Below, one piece after another: positions 42,686 to 51,869 of a DNA stretch of 64,000 nucleotides. The translations under genes and the position numbers were made by a program. Position 1 is the stretch's first letter. The number at the start of each line of letters is the position of its first letter. The notes below the pieces were generated by a model. The model was not told the origin of the DNA. It saw only the letters and a list, made by a program, of their open reading frames with translations, and ran no database searches. Location: positions 1-64,000 of the forward strand of contig NZ_RCUW01000002.1 of the NCBI RefSeq assembly GCF_003667525.1, given 5' to 3'. The DNA comes from Mycetocola_B reblochoni (GTDB lineage Bacteria; Actinomycetota; Actinomycetes; Actinomycetales; Microbacteriaceae).

Positions 42686-43770
42686 GCCGCCGGACCGCCG
42701 GAGACGAGCCCGAGGACCTCAGCCACCCGGCGGGTCTCCGCCGGGACGACCGTGGGGCTCACGTCGACGCCGTCGGCGCCCTTCAGCGCCCACTGCGGGT
42801 CCTTCAGGCCGTGGCCGGTAACCGTCAGCACGACGCGGGCTCCGGCAGGAACCGCCCCGGCGTCGGAGCGCTCGAGCAGCCCGGCGACGCTGATCGCGGA
42901 CGCCGGCTCGACGAACACGCCGACCTCGGCCGCGAGGATCTTCTGCGCACGGAGGATGTCGGCATCGCTGATCGCGCCGAAGTAGCCGTCGGTGGCGTCG
43001 CGGGCCTCGAGTGCGAGCTCCCACGATGCCGGGTTGCCGATCCGGATCGCGCTGGCGACCGTCTCGGGGTTCTTCACGACCTCACCCCTGACGATCGGGG
43101 CGGCCCCGGCCGCCTGGAAGCCGAACATGCGCGGAAGGGTGCTCGCCTCGCCGTGCGCGATCGCCTCGCGGTAGCCGCGGGTGTAGGCCGTGTAGTTGCC
43201 GGCGTTGCCCACCGGGATGAAGTGGAAGTCGGGGGCGTCACCGAGGACGTCGACGATCTCGAACGCCGCGGTCTTCTGCCCCTCGATGCGGTCGTTGTTG
43301 ACCGAGTTCACCAGGTGCACGGGGTAGTTCGCGCTGAGCTCCCTGGCGATGTCGAGGCAGTCGTCGAAGTTGCCCTGGATCTGGATGAGCTCGCCGTTGT
43401 GGGCGACGGCCTGGCTGAGCTTGCCCATCGCGATCTTGCCCTCGGGGACGAGGACGGCCGCCGTGATGCCCGCGTGCGCCGCATACGCGGCGGCCGAGGC
43501 GGAGGTGTTCCCCGTCGACGCACAGATGACGGCCTTCGCGCCCGCCTCGACGGCCTTCGTGATCGCCATCGTCATACCGCGGTCCTTGAAGGAGCCGGTC
43601 GGGTTCATGCCCTCGAACTTGACCCAGACCTGCGCGCCCGTCCGGGCGGAGAGGGCGGGCGCGGGGATGAGCGGTGTGCCGCCCTCGCCGAGGGACACGA
43701 TGGGGGTCGACTCGGTCACGTCGAGACGATCCGCGTACTCGCGGATGACTCCGCGCCACTGCTTGGCCAT
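42682..43770 (-). CDS. thrC: Threonine synthase
   Basis: PLP enzyme that converts O-phosphohomoserine to threonine; 362 residues, of the short class. PLP lysine K62 in NPTGSFKDRGM, and the phosphate loop PVGNAGNYTAY. It starts in a one-base overlap with the hom stop (TAATG). Confidence 0.97.
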   Translation of the reverse strand: MAKQWRGVIREYADRLDVTESTPIVSLGEGGTPLIPAPALSARTGAQVWVKFEGMNPTGSFKDRGMTMAITKAVEAGAKAVICASTGNTSASAAAYAAHAGITAAVLVPEGKIAMGKLSQAVAHNGELIQIQGNFDDCLDIARELSANYPVHLVNSVNNDRIEGQKTAAFEIVDVLGDAPDFHFIPVGNAGNYTAYTRGYREAIAHGEASTLPRMFGFQAAGAAPIVRGEVVKNPETVASAIRIGNPASWELALEARDATDGYFGAISDADILRAQKILAAEVGVFVEPASAISVAGLLERSDAGAVPAGARVVLTVTGHGLKDPQWALKGADGVDVSPTVVPAETRRVAEVLGLVSGGPAA

Positions 43771-45083
43771 TACTCGGCTCCTTCTACTCGGAGGACACTC
43801 TCGACGCCGACGACGGATGCGTTGTCGGCGAGGGCGGCGACGGTCTCGCGCAGGGCGGCCTCTCCGGCCGCGTGGGTCCCGATCACCAGCGTAGCGGTGC
43901 CCGCTGTGTCGCCCTCGGCGACATCCTGGCGCACGGTCTGCACCGAGACGCCTCCGCGGCTGAACACGCCCGCCACGTCCGCGAGCACACCGGGGCGGTC
44001 GGTCACCGTCAGGGTGATGTAGTACCGGGTCCTGACCAGTCCGATGGGGAGGACGGGCAGCTCCGCGTGCGTCGAGCTCGCGATGCCCGGGCCACCGGCG
44101 ACGTGACGCCGCGCCGCGGAGACCGTGTCACCGAGGACGGCGGAGGCGGTCTCCTGACCGCCGGCCCCCGCCCCGTAGAACATCAGGGGGCCGGCCATCT
44201 CCGCCTCGACGAAGACGGCGTTGTTGCCGCCGTGCACCGAGGCGAGCGGGTGGTCGGCGTTCAGCAGCGCGGGGTACACCCTGACCGACACACCGGCGGC
44301 GCCGTCCGCATCGACCGCCTTCTCGACGATCGCGAGGAGTTTGATGACGTAGCCGGCCTGCCGCGCCGATTCCACCTGGTCGGCCGTGACGGAGGTGATG
44401 CCCTCCCGGTACACGGCGTCAGCGGGGATCTCGGTGTGGAACGCCAGGCTGGCGAGAATGGCGGCCTTCTGCGCCGCATCGTAGCCCTCGACGTCGAGCG
44501 TCGGGTCGGCCTCCAGGTAGCCGAGCTCGAGCGCGGTCGCCTGCGCCGCCTCGGCGCTGTCGCCGAAGCGGTGCATCCGGTCGAGGATGAAGTTGGTGCT
44601 GCCGTTGACGATCGCGAGGATCCGAGTGACGTTGTCGCCGGCCAGGCTCTCGCGCAGCGGCCGGATGATCGGGATCGCCGCGGCGACCGCCGCCTCGTAG
44701 TACACCGCCGCGCCGACGCGCTCCGCCCGCTCGAACAGCTCCGTCCCGTGGGCCGCGATGAGCGCCTTGTTGCCGGTGACCACGTCGGCGCCGCCGTCGA
44801 TGGCCCGCTCGATGAGCGACTTGGCCGGCTCGATACCGCCCATCAGCTCGATGACGATGTCGGCCCTGAGCACGAGCGACTCGGCGTCCGTCGTCAGCAG
44901 CTCACGCGGCAGCTCCCTGTCGCGCGGGGCGTCGAGCCGCCGAACGGCGACACCGACGAGCTCGATGTCCGCCCCGATGCGCCTGGCCAGTTCCTCCCTG
45001 CGCTCCAGCAGCACCGCGGCCACCTGGGAACCGACGGTCCCCGCGCCGAGAACCGCCACCCTCACACTGCGATAGTCGTTCAT
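43770..45083 (-). CDS. hom: Homoserine dehydrogenase
   Basis: Reduces aspartate semialdehyde to homoserine; 437 residues. It has the NAD(P) motif VLGAGTVGSQV, the catalytic core (VTGNKALIA, EAAVAAAIPII, NGSTNFIL) and a C-terminal ACT domain (TVTDRPGVLADVAGVFSRGG) that usually gives threonine feedback control. ATG 45083 overlaps the lysA stop (ATGA); a start four codons upstream is possible but would lie inside lysA. Confidence 0.97.
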   Translation of the reverse strand: MNDYRSVRVAVLGAGTVGSQVAAVLLERREELARRIGADIELVGVAVRRLDAPRDRELPRELLTTDAESLVLRADIVIELMGGIEPAKSLIERAIDGGADVVTGNKALIAAHGTELFERAERVGAAVYYEAAVAAAIPIIRPLRESLAGDNVTRILAIVNGSTNFILDRMHRFGDSAEAAQATALELGYLEADPTLDVEGYDAAQKAAILASLAFHTEIPADAVYREGITSVTADQVESARQAGYVIKLLAIVEKAVDADGAAGVSVRVYPALLNADHPLASVHGGNNAVFVEAEMAGPLMFYGAGAGGQETASAVLGDTVSAARRHVAGGPGIASSTHAELPVLPIGLVRTRYYITLTVTDRPGVLADVAGVFSRGGVSVQTVRQDVAEGDTAGTATLVIGTHAAGEAALRETVAALADNASVVGVESVLRVEGAE

Positions 45084-46480
45084 TCCTGGTCCCATCCGGC
45101 GTCGCGTGCCAGTAGATCGTCGGCCGTCTCCCCGCGCACGATGACGCGGGCCCGCCCGTCCTCGACCGCGACGACGGCCGGACGGGGCAGGAAGTTGTAG
45201 TTGCTGGACAGCTCCCAGCAGTAGGCGCCCGTCACCGGGACGCCGAGCAGGTCGCCGCGACGCACGTCACCCGGAAGGTAGTCCGCGTCGACGACGATGT
45301 CTCCCGACTCGCAGTGCTTTCCGGCGATCCGGACGAGCACGGCGTCCTCCGCCGAGGCCCGCGAGAGCACGCGGACGGCGTAGTCGGCCCCGTACAGCGC
45401 GGGCCGGGCGTTGTCACTCATGCCGCCGTCGACGCTGACATAGCGCCGACGGGCGGGGCCGCCGGGGGCGTCGACCTCGACGTCCTTGACCGTCCCCGTC
45501 TCGTAGAGGGTGACGGTGCTCTGCGCGATGACGCTCCGGCCCGGCTCGAAGGCGAGCACGGGCACGGGGATGCCCCTCCGGGCGCACTGCTCCGCGACGT
45601 CGCCGATGATGGCCTCCGCGAGGTCAGCGATGGGGGTCGGGCTGTCGGAGGAGGTGTAGGCCACCCCGAAGCCGCCGCCGAGGTTCAGCTCGGGAACGGG
45701 CCCGTCCGCCAGCAGCCGCTCGTGCACGTCCAGCAGACGCGACGCCGACTCGGAGAAGCCCTCCGCCCCGAAGATCTGGGAGCCGATGTGGCAGTGCAGG
45801 CCGAGGAAGCTCAGGCCAGGCCGCGAACGGACCTCCGCCACGATCGCTGGCGCCTCCGCGAGGGTGACGCCGAACTTCTGGTCCTCGTGGGCGGTGGCGA
45901 GGAACTCGTGGGTGTGCGCGTGCACTCCCGAGTTGACCCTGAGCCGCACCGGCTGCACCCGCCCGAGACGCTCGGCGACGTCGGCGACGCGTCCGACCTC
46001 CTCCGCCGAGTCGAGCACGATCGCCCCGATGCCGCTCTCGACCGCCTCCGCGATCTCGCGGTCGGACTTGTTGTTGCCGTGGAATCCGCAGTCGGCCGGG
46101 TCGACGCCCGCCGCCCTGGCGACGGCGAACTCGCCGCCGCTGCACACGTCGATGCGGAGCCCCGCCGCGTTCATCCACCCGGCGACCGCGGTCGACAGGA
46201 ACGCCTTGCCCGCATAGTAGACGTGCACGGAGGTCCCGTGACGCTCCGCCGCCTCACGGAAGGCGGAGGCAACCTCGTCCGCGCGGTCCCGCAGGTGGGC
46301 GCGGTCCATCACATACAGCGGCGTCCCGAAACGCTCGGCGAGTTCCGCGACGGGGACCCCTCCGATCCAGACGGCGCCGTCCCCGTCGCGCACGGCCGAC
46401 GAGGGCCAGATCGCGTCGTCGAGGGCGTTCGCGTCATCGGGAAACCGGAGCCACTCGGGGGCGAGAGGGGATGATGCCAC
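45080..46480 (-). CDS. lysA: Diaminopimelate decarboxylase
   Basis: Last step of lysine synthesis from meso-diaminopimelate; 466 residues. It is a PLP fold III enzyme with the lysine in VYYAGKAFL, HCHIGSQI, GGGFGVAY, EPGRS, and the substrate Cys in GKHCESGD. The N terminus carries about 30 residues more than E. coli LysA, as in relatives. GTG 46480 has only a weak ribosome site. A TAGACT box lies at 46538-46543. It opens the operon with hom, thrC and thrB. Confidence 0.97.
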   Translation of the reverse strand: MASSPLAPEWLRFPDDANALDDAIWPSSAVRDGDGAVWIGGVPVAELAERFGTPLYVMDRAHLRDRADEVASAFREAAERHGTSVHVYYAGKAFLSTAVAGWMNAAGLRIDVCSGGEFAVARAAGVDPADCGFHGNNKSDREIAEAVESGIGAIVLDSAEEVGRVADVAERLGRVQPVRLRVNSGVHAHTHEFLATAHEDQKFGVTLAEAPAIVAEVRSRPGLSFLGLHCHIGSQIFGAEGFSESASRLLDVHERLLADGPVPELNLGGGFGVAYTSSDSPTPIADLAEAIIGDVAEQCARRGIPVPVLAFEPGRSVIAQSTVTLYETGTVKDVEVDAPGGPARRRYVSVDGGMSDNARPALYGADYAVRVLSRASAEDAVLVRIAGKHCESGDIVVDADYLPGDVRRGDLLGVPVTGAYCWELSSNYNFLPRPAVVAVEDGRARVIVRGETADDLLARDAGWDQE

Positions 46481-46537
46481 TACGGGGAGCCAATCGTCGG
46501 TGCGGGGAGTCGCGCTCGGCCGGGAGCGCCTCCGTCG

Positions 46538-46543
46538 AGTCTA
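46538..46543 (-). promoter_or_regulatory. Probable -10 box of the lysA-hom-thrC-thrB operon
   Basis: TAGACT on the minus strand in the 133-base gap between the DUF2993 gene and lysA, leaving a leader of about 50 bases. No leader peptide rich in Thr, Ile or Lys codons and no riboswitch-like structure was seen. Confidence 0.45.
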
Positions 46544-46613
46544 GCGAGAGCACGGTGACGCCGCGGAATACGGGCCCGCGCCGTGGGTGCCCTCGGCGGG
46601 CGACCGCGCCGGA

Positions 46614-47414
46614 CTATTCGCAGCTGCCGAGCGTCGACAGCCCCGAGCCCGACAGCGGGAGCTCGCTCCCCGTGGCGGTGAGCGCGACGCCGGCGGCGGT
46701 GACGTCCACGTCGCTCAGCGTCAGCGCGGACGGCAGCCGGTCCGCGACGCAGACGACCACGGGGTCCCCGCCGAGGATGCGGTCGACCAGAGGCTGCGCG
46801 TCCAGGTTCAGACCGCCGGCATCCACGCTCGCGTCCACCGGGGTCAACAGGACCTGCCCGTCGGCGACGCTCGGCTCCACCGTGACGCGGTACCCGACCG
46901 CGATGCCGAGGACGTCCTGGGTCCCCGCGTAGCTGAGGGTGCCGTCGCCGAGCTCGACGTCCCCGTCCCCGACGGGGAGCAGGTCGAGGCCGGCGAGCTG
47001 CGCCGCATCCGTGCTGACGGTGATCGCGACCGTGTCCACCGGGTCCGTGGTGTTCCGCGGGATGCCTGTCAGGGTCGCGTGCGCGGAGAGCTCGACACCG
47101 TCCGCGGTGAGGTCGGGCGCATCGATGCTCATCTCGTCGAAACGTCCGGCGATGATCTGCGCGACCGACCAGCCGCCCCCGAGCGTGACGTCGACGTCGC
47201 CGCTGACGTTCTCCGGCAGCTTCGCCTCGACCTGACCGGCGACGACGTCCTCGACGGCCTGCCGCGCGAGCCGATCGGAGAGCCAGTACCCGACGACGGC
47301 GAGGACCACCAGCACGAGGAGGATCACCAGGGCGGTCACGCCTCCCCTGCCGCGACGCCGTGTGCGTCGCGGCCGGTCTGCAGCCGGTGCCGCCTCGCCG
47401 AAGATCTCGCTCAT
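46614..47414 (-). CDS. DUF2993 (LmeA-like) membrane-anchored protein
   Basis: A 266-residue protein with a short Arg-rich cytoplasmic start, one membrane helix at about residues 24-45, and an outside domain of the DUF2993 family (VEDVVAGQVEAKLPENVSGDVDVTLGG at its start). In mycobacteria the relative LmeA acts in lipomannan elongation; this is a family link, not a proof. A pair of Cys near the C terminus (VVCVA and LGSCE) may form a disulfide. ATG 47414 has GGAGG six bases upstream, 11 bases after the argS stop. Confidence 0.88.
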   Translation of the reverse strand: MSEIFGEAAPAADRPRRTRRRGRGGVTALVILLVLVVLAVVGYWLSDRLARQAVEDVVAGQVEAKLPENVSGDVDVTLGGGWSVAQIIAGRFDEMSIDAPDLTADGVELSAHATLTGIPRNTTDPVDTVAITVSTDAAQLAGLDLLPVGDGDVELGDGTLSYAGTQDVLGIAVGYRVTVEPSVADGQVLLTPVDASVDAGGLNLDAQPLVDRILGGDPVVVCVADRLPSALTLSDVDVTAAGVALTATGSELPLSGSGLSTLGSCE

Positions 47415-47425
47415 GCCGTCCTCCG

Positions 47426-49090
47426 TCACATCCGCTCGGGCGCGCTCACGCCGAGCAGCCCGAGACCGTTGCGCAGGACCTGACCGGTGGCCTCGTTCAG
47501 CCACAGCCGGGTGCGATGCACGTCGCCGACCTGCTCGTCGCCGAACGGCAGCACGCGCCGGTTGTCGTACCAGCGGTGATACAGCGCGGCGAGCTCCTCC
47601 AGGTAGCGGGCGACGCGGTGCGGCTCGCGGAGCTCAGCCGACTGGGCGACGATGCGCGGGAACTCCTGAAGAGCGCCGAGCAGGGCCGACTCGGTCTCGT
47701 GGTCGAGCAGTTCCGGGGCGAAGGAACTGAGATCGACACCGGCCTCGGCGGCGTTGCGCGCCACCGACCGCGTGCGGGCGTGGGCGTACTGCACGTAGAA
47801 GACCGGATTGTCGTTGCTCCGCTTGCGCAGCTGCTCCGGGTCGATGGTCAGAGGCGAGTCGGCCGGGTAGCGCGCGAGCGTGTACCGCAGCGCGTCCGTG
47901 CCGAGCCAGCTCTGCAGGTCGTCCAGCTCGACGATGTTGCCCGCGCGCTTGGACAGCTTCGCCCCGTTGACGCTGACGAGCTGCCCGATGAGGATCTCGA
48001 TGTCGCGGTCGGGGTCCTCCCCCGCGGCGCCGGCGAGGGCCTTGAGACGGTGCACGTAGCCGTGGTGGTCGGCGCCGAGCAGGTAGATCTTGTGGGCGAA
48101 GCCGCGGTCGGACTTGGACAGGTAGTACGCCGCGTCGGCGGCGAAGTAGGTGTAGACGCCGTTTCCCCGCCGGATCACGCGATCCTTGTCGTCGCCGAAC
48201 GCCGTCGTGCGCACCCAGATCGCGTCGTCCTGCTCGTACACGTAGCCCTGCTCCCGCAGCCGCTCCACCGCGTCGTCGATCGCGCTCGTGCCGGAGGGCC
48301 CCGCCTCGTGCAGCGTGCGCTCGCTGAAGAACTCGTCGAAGTGCACGTTGAAGGTCTCGAGCGAACGGCGGATCTCGGCCAGCTGCGCCCGGTACGCCAG
48401 CTCACGGGCCGTCGCCAGCCGTTCGGCCGGGTCGAGGTCGAGCAGATCGGGGCGCTCGGCGAGCACGGTCGCGGCGAGCTCGCCGATGTACGCGCCGGGG
48501 TAACCACCCTCGGGGGTGGGCTCCCCCATGGCCGCGGCGAGCACCGACAGCCCGAAGGTGTCCATCTGGCTGCCCGCGTCGTTGATGTAGTACTCGGCCT
48601 GCACCTCGGCGCCCGAGGCGCGCAGCACGCGGGCGATCGCGTCGCCGAGCGCGGCCCAGCGCGTGTGACCGATGTGCAGCGGCCCGGTCGGGTTGGCCGA
48701 GACGAACTCGAGGTTGATCCGCTCGCCGGACAGGGAGTCGTTGCGCCCGTAGGCCTCCGCCTGCTCGACGACGGTCCTGGCGAGCGCACCGGCCGCCGCC
48801 GCGTCCAGACGGATGTTGATGAACCCGGGACCGGCGACCTCGGCCGAGGCGATGCCCGGCGTGCCGGCGAGCGCCTCGACGACCTCCTGCGCGAGCTGCC
48901 GCGGCGGGACGCCGAGGACCTTCGCCAGCTTCATCGCCACGTTGGACGCCCAGTCGCCGTGGTCGCGGTTCTTGGGCCGTTCCAGCGTCACGACCCCCTC
49001 ACCGATCTCCTGCCCCGCACCCGGTCGGTGCGCGTCCGCGAGGGGGCGGAGGACGGCGAGGATTGCTGAGGCGAGGTCGTCGGGAGTCAC
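47426..49090 (-). CDS. argS: Arginyl-tRNA synthetase
   Basis: Charges tRNA-Arg; 554 residues, class I. It has the HIGH motif in PTGPLHIGHTRW, KLSKRAGN as the KMSKS-type motif, and the N-terminal Add-1 and C-terminal DALR anticodon domains. GTG 49090 is chosen because TAGAAT stands eight bases before it and the family starts with this segment; a longer frame opens at 49147. It precedes the DUF2993 gene and the lysine/threonine genes. Confidence 0.97.
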   Translation of the reverse strand: MTPDDLASAILAVLRPLADAHRPGAGQEIGEGVVTLERPKNRDHGDWASNVAMKLAKVLGVPPRQLAQEVVEALAGTPGIASAEVAGPGFINIRLDAAAAGALARTVVEQAEAYGRNDSLSGERINLEFVSANPTGPLHIGHTRWAALGDAIARVLRASGAEVQAEYYINDAGSQMDTFGLSVLAAAMGEPTPEGGYPGAYIGELAATVLAERPDLLDLDPAERLATARELAYRAQLAEIRRSLETFNVHFDEFFSERTLHEAGPSGTSAIDDAVERLREQGYVYEQDDAIWVRTTAFGDDKDRVIRRGNGVYTYFAADAAYYLSKSDRGFAHKIYLLGADHHGYVHRLKALAGAAGEDPDRDIEILIGQLVSVNGAKLSKRAGNIVELDDLQSWLGTDALRYTLARYPADSPLTIDPEQLRKRSNDNPVFYVQYAHARTRSVARNAAEAGVDLSSFAPELLDHETESALLGALQEFPRIVAQSAELREPHRVARYLEELAALYHRWYDNRRVLPFGDEQVGDVHRTRLWLNEATGQVLRNGLGLLGVSAPERM

Positions 49091-49104
49091 GAGCCCCGAT
49101 TCTA
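49091..49104 (-). promoter_or_regulatory. Leaderless-type promoter of argS (-10 TAGAAT)
   Basis: TAGAAT (49099-49104, minus strand), eight bases, then GTG. Confidence 0.55.
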
Positions 49105-49206
49105 GCCGACCCCGCGATGACGATCCGGCCCCGATCGGCGCAATCACACCGGCGCGTCATGACGGCTTGGTATGTTCGGATCACACCTCCCGCAGAAAGA
49201 GCAGCC

Positions 49207-49846
49207 ATGGCTACCCGTTCCGTCTCCCCCGCCCGTCGCGTCGCCACCACGCTGGCCCTCGCCGCCGCCACCGGTCTTCTGCTGACCTCGTGCGCGCAGG
49301 GCACGCCGAGCGCGGCCCCCCACGACGCCCACCGCCGAGCCCACCGAGGCCGCGCCGGCCACTGAGTCGGCGGCGCCCGAGGAGACGGCGACGGCGGAGC
49401 CCACCGAGGCGGCGCCGGAGTCGCAGGCCATCGACATCCCCTGCTCCGAGCTGATCAGCAACCAGCAGATGTACGACTACAACGCGAACGTGTCGCTCCT
49501 GGACACGGTCACGCTCAGCGGGACGAGCAACGTCTCCACCATCCAGGAGCTCGGCGGCCTCACCTGCCAGTGGGTGAACGCGACCTCGGAGGAGACCATC
49601 GACGTCGGCGTCGCCAAGCTCGACGACGCCTCCATCGAGAACCTCAAGAACATCGCCATCACCCGGAGCAGCAGCGTTCCCACCTACCGCGAGGGCGGCG
49701 CGGAGGAGGGCTACTTCTCGACGGCGGGCAAGGAGGCCCAGGTCTTCGTTGGCGACTACTGGATCGCGCTGCACTCGGAGCTGTTCCTCGAGCCGGGCGA
49801 CCCGCAGCCTCTCGTCGCCGACGTCATCGCCTCGCTGAACGGGTGA
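49207..49846 (+). pseudogene. Secreted lipoprotein gene with a one-base frameshift in a C6 run
   Basis: ATG 49207 begins a lipoprotein signal peptide with lipobox LLTSC (Cys29). Six residues later, at a run of six C (49316-49321), the frame is lost and stops at 49365. The next frame continues from there as a Thr/Ala/Pro/Glu-rich linker (TTPTAEPTEAAPATESAAPE) and a domain with two cysteines (IPCSELIS and LTCQW) ending in ADVIASLNG at 49846. With five C the reading frame would be whole, giving about 212 residues. It can be a real mutation, a phase-variable tract or a sequencing error. The domain is not one I can name; similar Cys-paired lipoproteins are common in the family. Confidence 0.8.
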
Positions 49847-49906
49847 CACTCGCGGGTGCACCGCCGGTCGGAGAGTCGGCCGGGGGTGCGCTAGGGTAGT
49901 CATCGC

Positions 49907-49979
49907 GCCTCCGTAGCTCAGGGGATAGAGCGCCGGTTTCCGGTACCGAAGGTCGGGGGTTCGAATCCCTCCGGGGGCA
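49907..49979 (+). tRNA. tRNA-Arg (anticodon CCG)
   Basis: A 73-base cloverleaf. The acceptor stem pairs 49907-49913 with 49972-49978 (one G-U), D arm GCTC/GAGC, anticodon loop TTCCGGT with CCG reading CGG codons, T arm with TTCGAAT loop. CCA is not encoded. The first anticodon-stem pair is a C-A mismatch. It is followed by a good terminator. Confidence 0.95.
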
Positions 49980-49990
49980 CTAGTAAACAC

Positions 49991-50018
49991 AAGGGCGGGG
50001 CAGAAATGCCCCGCCCTT
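49991..50018 (+). terminator. Terminator of tRNA-Arg
   Basis: An 11-bp perfect stem (49991-50001 with 50008-50018) with six-base loop, ending in TTT. It lies 12 bases after the tRNA. Confidence 0.85.
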
Positions 50019-50184
50019 TGGTGTAGCCAATCGTGTAGCCATCTGCGATCTTGAGCTCCGCTCCCCTTCGCTCTCGTGCCGCTTCCATGCGCGCTCGTCC
50101 CGCCCGGTGCGTTGTGCCGCCCGGTGGGTGCTGTCGTGCGGGCGGGATCCGGTCCGGAACCGGGCGCCGCGTGCCCGACACACA
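50019..50184. other. Intergenic region after tRNA-Arg
   Basis: No gene is seen. It begins with two copies of GTGTAGCCA (50021-50029 and 50033-50041). Together with the tRNA 3' end this looks like the flank of a tyrosine-integrase attachment site, but no integrase or second att copy is in the window. Confidence 0.35.
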
Positions 50185-50214
50185 GCGGGCCCCCGGCCGA
50201 AGCCGGGGGCCCGC
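50185..50214 (-). terminator. Terminator of the aldehyde dehydrogenase gene
   Basis: A perfect 13-bp GC stem (50185-50197 with 50202-50214) closed by the tetraloop CGAA, 32 bases after the stop of the dehydrogenase. Confidence 0.85.
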
Positions 50215-50246
50215 CGACCGTTCACCGGTCGCGTCGCAGCGCGTTC

Positions 50247-51638
50247 CTAGAAGACGCCGTCGATGTCAGACACGACGACGAGCTTCTCGTTGACGAACTC
50301 GTTGAGCCCGAGGTCGAGCAGCTCGCGGCCGTAGCCGGCGTTCTGCACCCCGCCGAACGGGAGGTCGGCCTTCACACCGGTCGGGTGGTTGATGTAGACC
50401 ATCCCGGTCGTGATCCGCTCGGCGAGCTCCTGGCCGTGCGCCTCGTCGGAGGTGAAGACCGAGCCGCCGAGGCCGTAGGGGGTGTCGTTGGCGATCTCGA
50501 TCGCCTCGTCCTCGCTGCCGGCACGGAGCACCATGGCGACCGGGCCGAAGATCTCCTTGCGGAACACGGGGTTGTCGCGCGTCACGCCGGTGAGGATCGT
50601 CGGCTGGACGAAGGCACCCGTGCTCGGGACGGGCTCGCCGACCTCCGTCGCGGTCGCACCGTGCTCGACGGCCTCCGCGATGAGGGCCTTCACGTCGTCC
50701 GCGGCGCCCTGCGAGGACAGTGGCGCGAGCACGGTGTCCTCGTCGAAGGGGTCACCGGCACGCCGGGTGGCGACCTCAGCCGTGAACCGCTCCAGGTACT
50801 CGTCGTAGACGCCGTCGAGGACGATCATCCGCTTGGACGAGCAGCAGACCTGGCCCGCGTTCCAGTAGCGGCCGAAGGCACCCCACTCCGCCGACTTGGC
50901 GATGTCCGCGTCCTCGAGCACGATGAACGCGTCGTTGCCACCGAGCTCGAGCGTGCTCTTCTTGAGCGCCTTGCCCGCCTGCGAGGCGATGACCGCTCCC
51001 GCACCCTCCGAGCCGGTCAGCGCGACGCCGCGGACGCGGAAGTCCTCGATGACCCGGCCGGACTGGTCGCGCGTGAGGTACAGGTTGGTCAGCAGTCCCT
51101 CGCGAGCGCCGGCGTCGTGGAACAGCTTCTCCATCGCGGCGGCGGACTGCGGGACGTTCGAGGCGTGCTTGAGGACGACGGTGTTGCCAGCCATGAGCTG
51201 GGGCGCGCCGACGCGGACCACCTGGTAGTACGGGAAGTTCCAGGGCTCGACCGTGTAGATGATGCCGAGCGGCTGCTTGAGGATCTTTGCCGACTTGCCC
51301 GACTCGGGGCTGTGCTCGAGGACACGGGGCTGGAGCAACCCCTCGCCCCTATCCGCGTACCACTGCAGGATGTCGGCGGACAGGCCGACCTCGGCCCTGG
51401 CCTCGGCGATGGTCTTGCCCATCTCGAGCGTGAGGATGCGGGCGTACTCCTCGCTCTGCTCGCGCAGAAGCGCGGCGGCGCGGCCGAGCAGCGCCGCGCG
51501 GTCGGCGAGCGGGGTGTCCCTCCACTCCTCGAAGGCGGCCTGCGCGGTGTCGAGCGCCCGGTCGACCTCGGCGTCGGTGGCGTCGGGGAAGGTCGCGACG
51601 ACCTCGTTGGTGTAGGGGTTCACAGTCTGATAAGCCAT
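50247..51638 (-). CDS. NAD(P)-dependent succinate-semialdehyde dehydrogenase-like aldehyde dehydrogenase
   Basis: A 463-residue aldehyde dehydrogenase closest to the YneI/Sad-type succinate-semialdehyde group. It has VEPWNFPYYQ, the catalytic Glu in LELGGNDAF, the catalytic Cys in NAGQVCCSSKR (near residue 263, with a second Cys next to it) and EIFGPVA. It would turn succinate semialdehyde into succinate, feeding 4-aminobutyrate breakdown; a glutamyl-4-aminobutyrate hydrolase-like gene is 4 kb away. ATG 51638 fits the family start MAYQTVNPYT; in-frame starts at 51659 and 51716 are less likely. It is transcribed alone. Confidence 0.92.
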   Translation of the reverse strand: MAYQTVNPYTNEVVATFPDATDAEVDRALDTAQAAFEEWRDTPLADRAALLGRAAALLREQSEEYARILTLEMGKTIAEARAEVGLSADILQWYADRGEGLLQPRVLEHSPESGKSAKILKQPLGIIYTVEPWNFPYYQVVRVGAPQLMAGNTVVLKHASNVPQSAAAMEKLFHDAGAREGLLTNLYLTRDQSGRVIEDFRVRGVALTGSEGAGAVIASQAGKALKKSTLELGGNDAFIVLEDADIAKSAEWGAFGRYWNAGQVCCSSKRMIVLDGVYDEYLERFTAEVATRRAGDPFDEDTVLAPLSSQGAADDVKALIAEAVEHGATATEVGEPVPSTGAFVQPTILTGVTRDNPVFRKEIFGPVAMVLRAGSEDEAIEIANDTPYGLGGSVFTSDEAHGQELAERITTGMVYINHPTGVKADLPFGGVQNAGYGRELLDLGLNEFVNEKLVVVSDIDGVF

Positions 51639-51804
51639 GGGATTCGTTTCACTCCTCATCGATCCGTGGGCTGGCGTCCTCGCCATATCGGCGGAGATCC
51701 TGCCAGGGCACGCCAACCATAACTCCGCCCGACGACGGAGTGTTCCGCAACGCGGGATCGCAGCCCGCTCGCGTCACGCTGTGAGCGAACCGTCCCCGCG
51801 CACC

Positions 51805-51823
51805 ACGGGTTAGGCTGGCCTTC
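51805..51823 (+). promoter_or_regulatory. Promoter of the siderophore permease genes with a weak DtxR/IdeR-like box
   Basis: A -10 TAGGCT (51811-51816) lies within GGTTAGGCTGGCCTT, which matches about 12 of 19 positions of the DtxR/IdeR consensus, mostly in the left half and centre. The box overlaps the -10, the normal place for iron repression. The rest of the 231-base gap holds the upstream region of the dehydrogenase and no gene. Confidence 0.4.
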
Positions 51824-51869
51824 CTGCGGGAAGACCGCCGCGGGACGAGGCGTCGTCGGAGGGACCCCA

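Noticed and set aside
46481..46613. Lysine riboswitch or threonine attenuator before lysA-hom-thrCB
   Set aside because: The leader is about 50 bases and shows neither a leader peptide with regulatory codons nor the needed stems.
47360..49069. Open frame of 569 codons on the plus strand
   Set aside because: Antisense of argS.
49211..49990. Minus-strand frame of 259 codons with GGIRTPDLRYRKPALYPLSY
   Set aside because: Antisense of tRNA-Arg and of the lipoprotein gene.
49918..50181. Minus-strand frame ending PPEGFEPPTFGTGNRRSIP
   Set aside because: This is the antisense translation of the tRNA-Arg gene, a well-known false protein type in databases.
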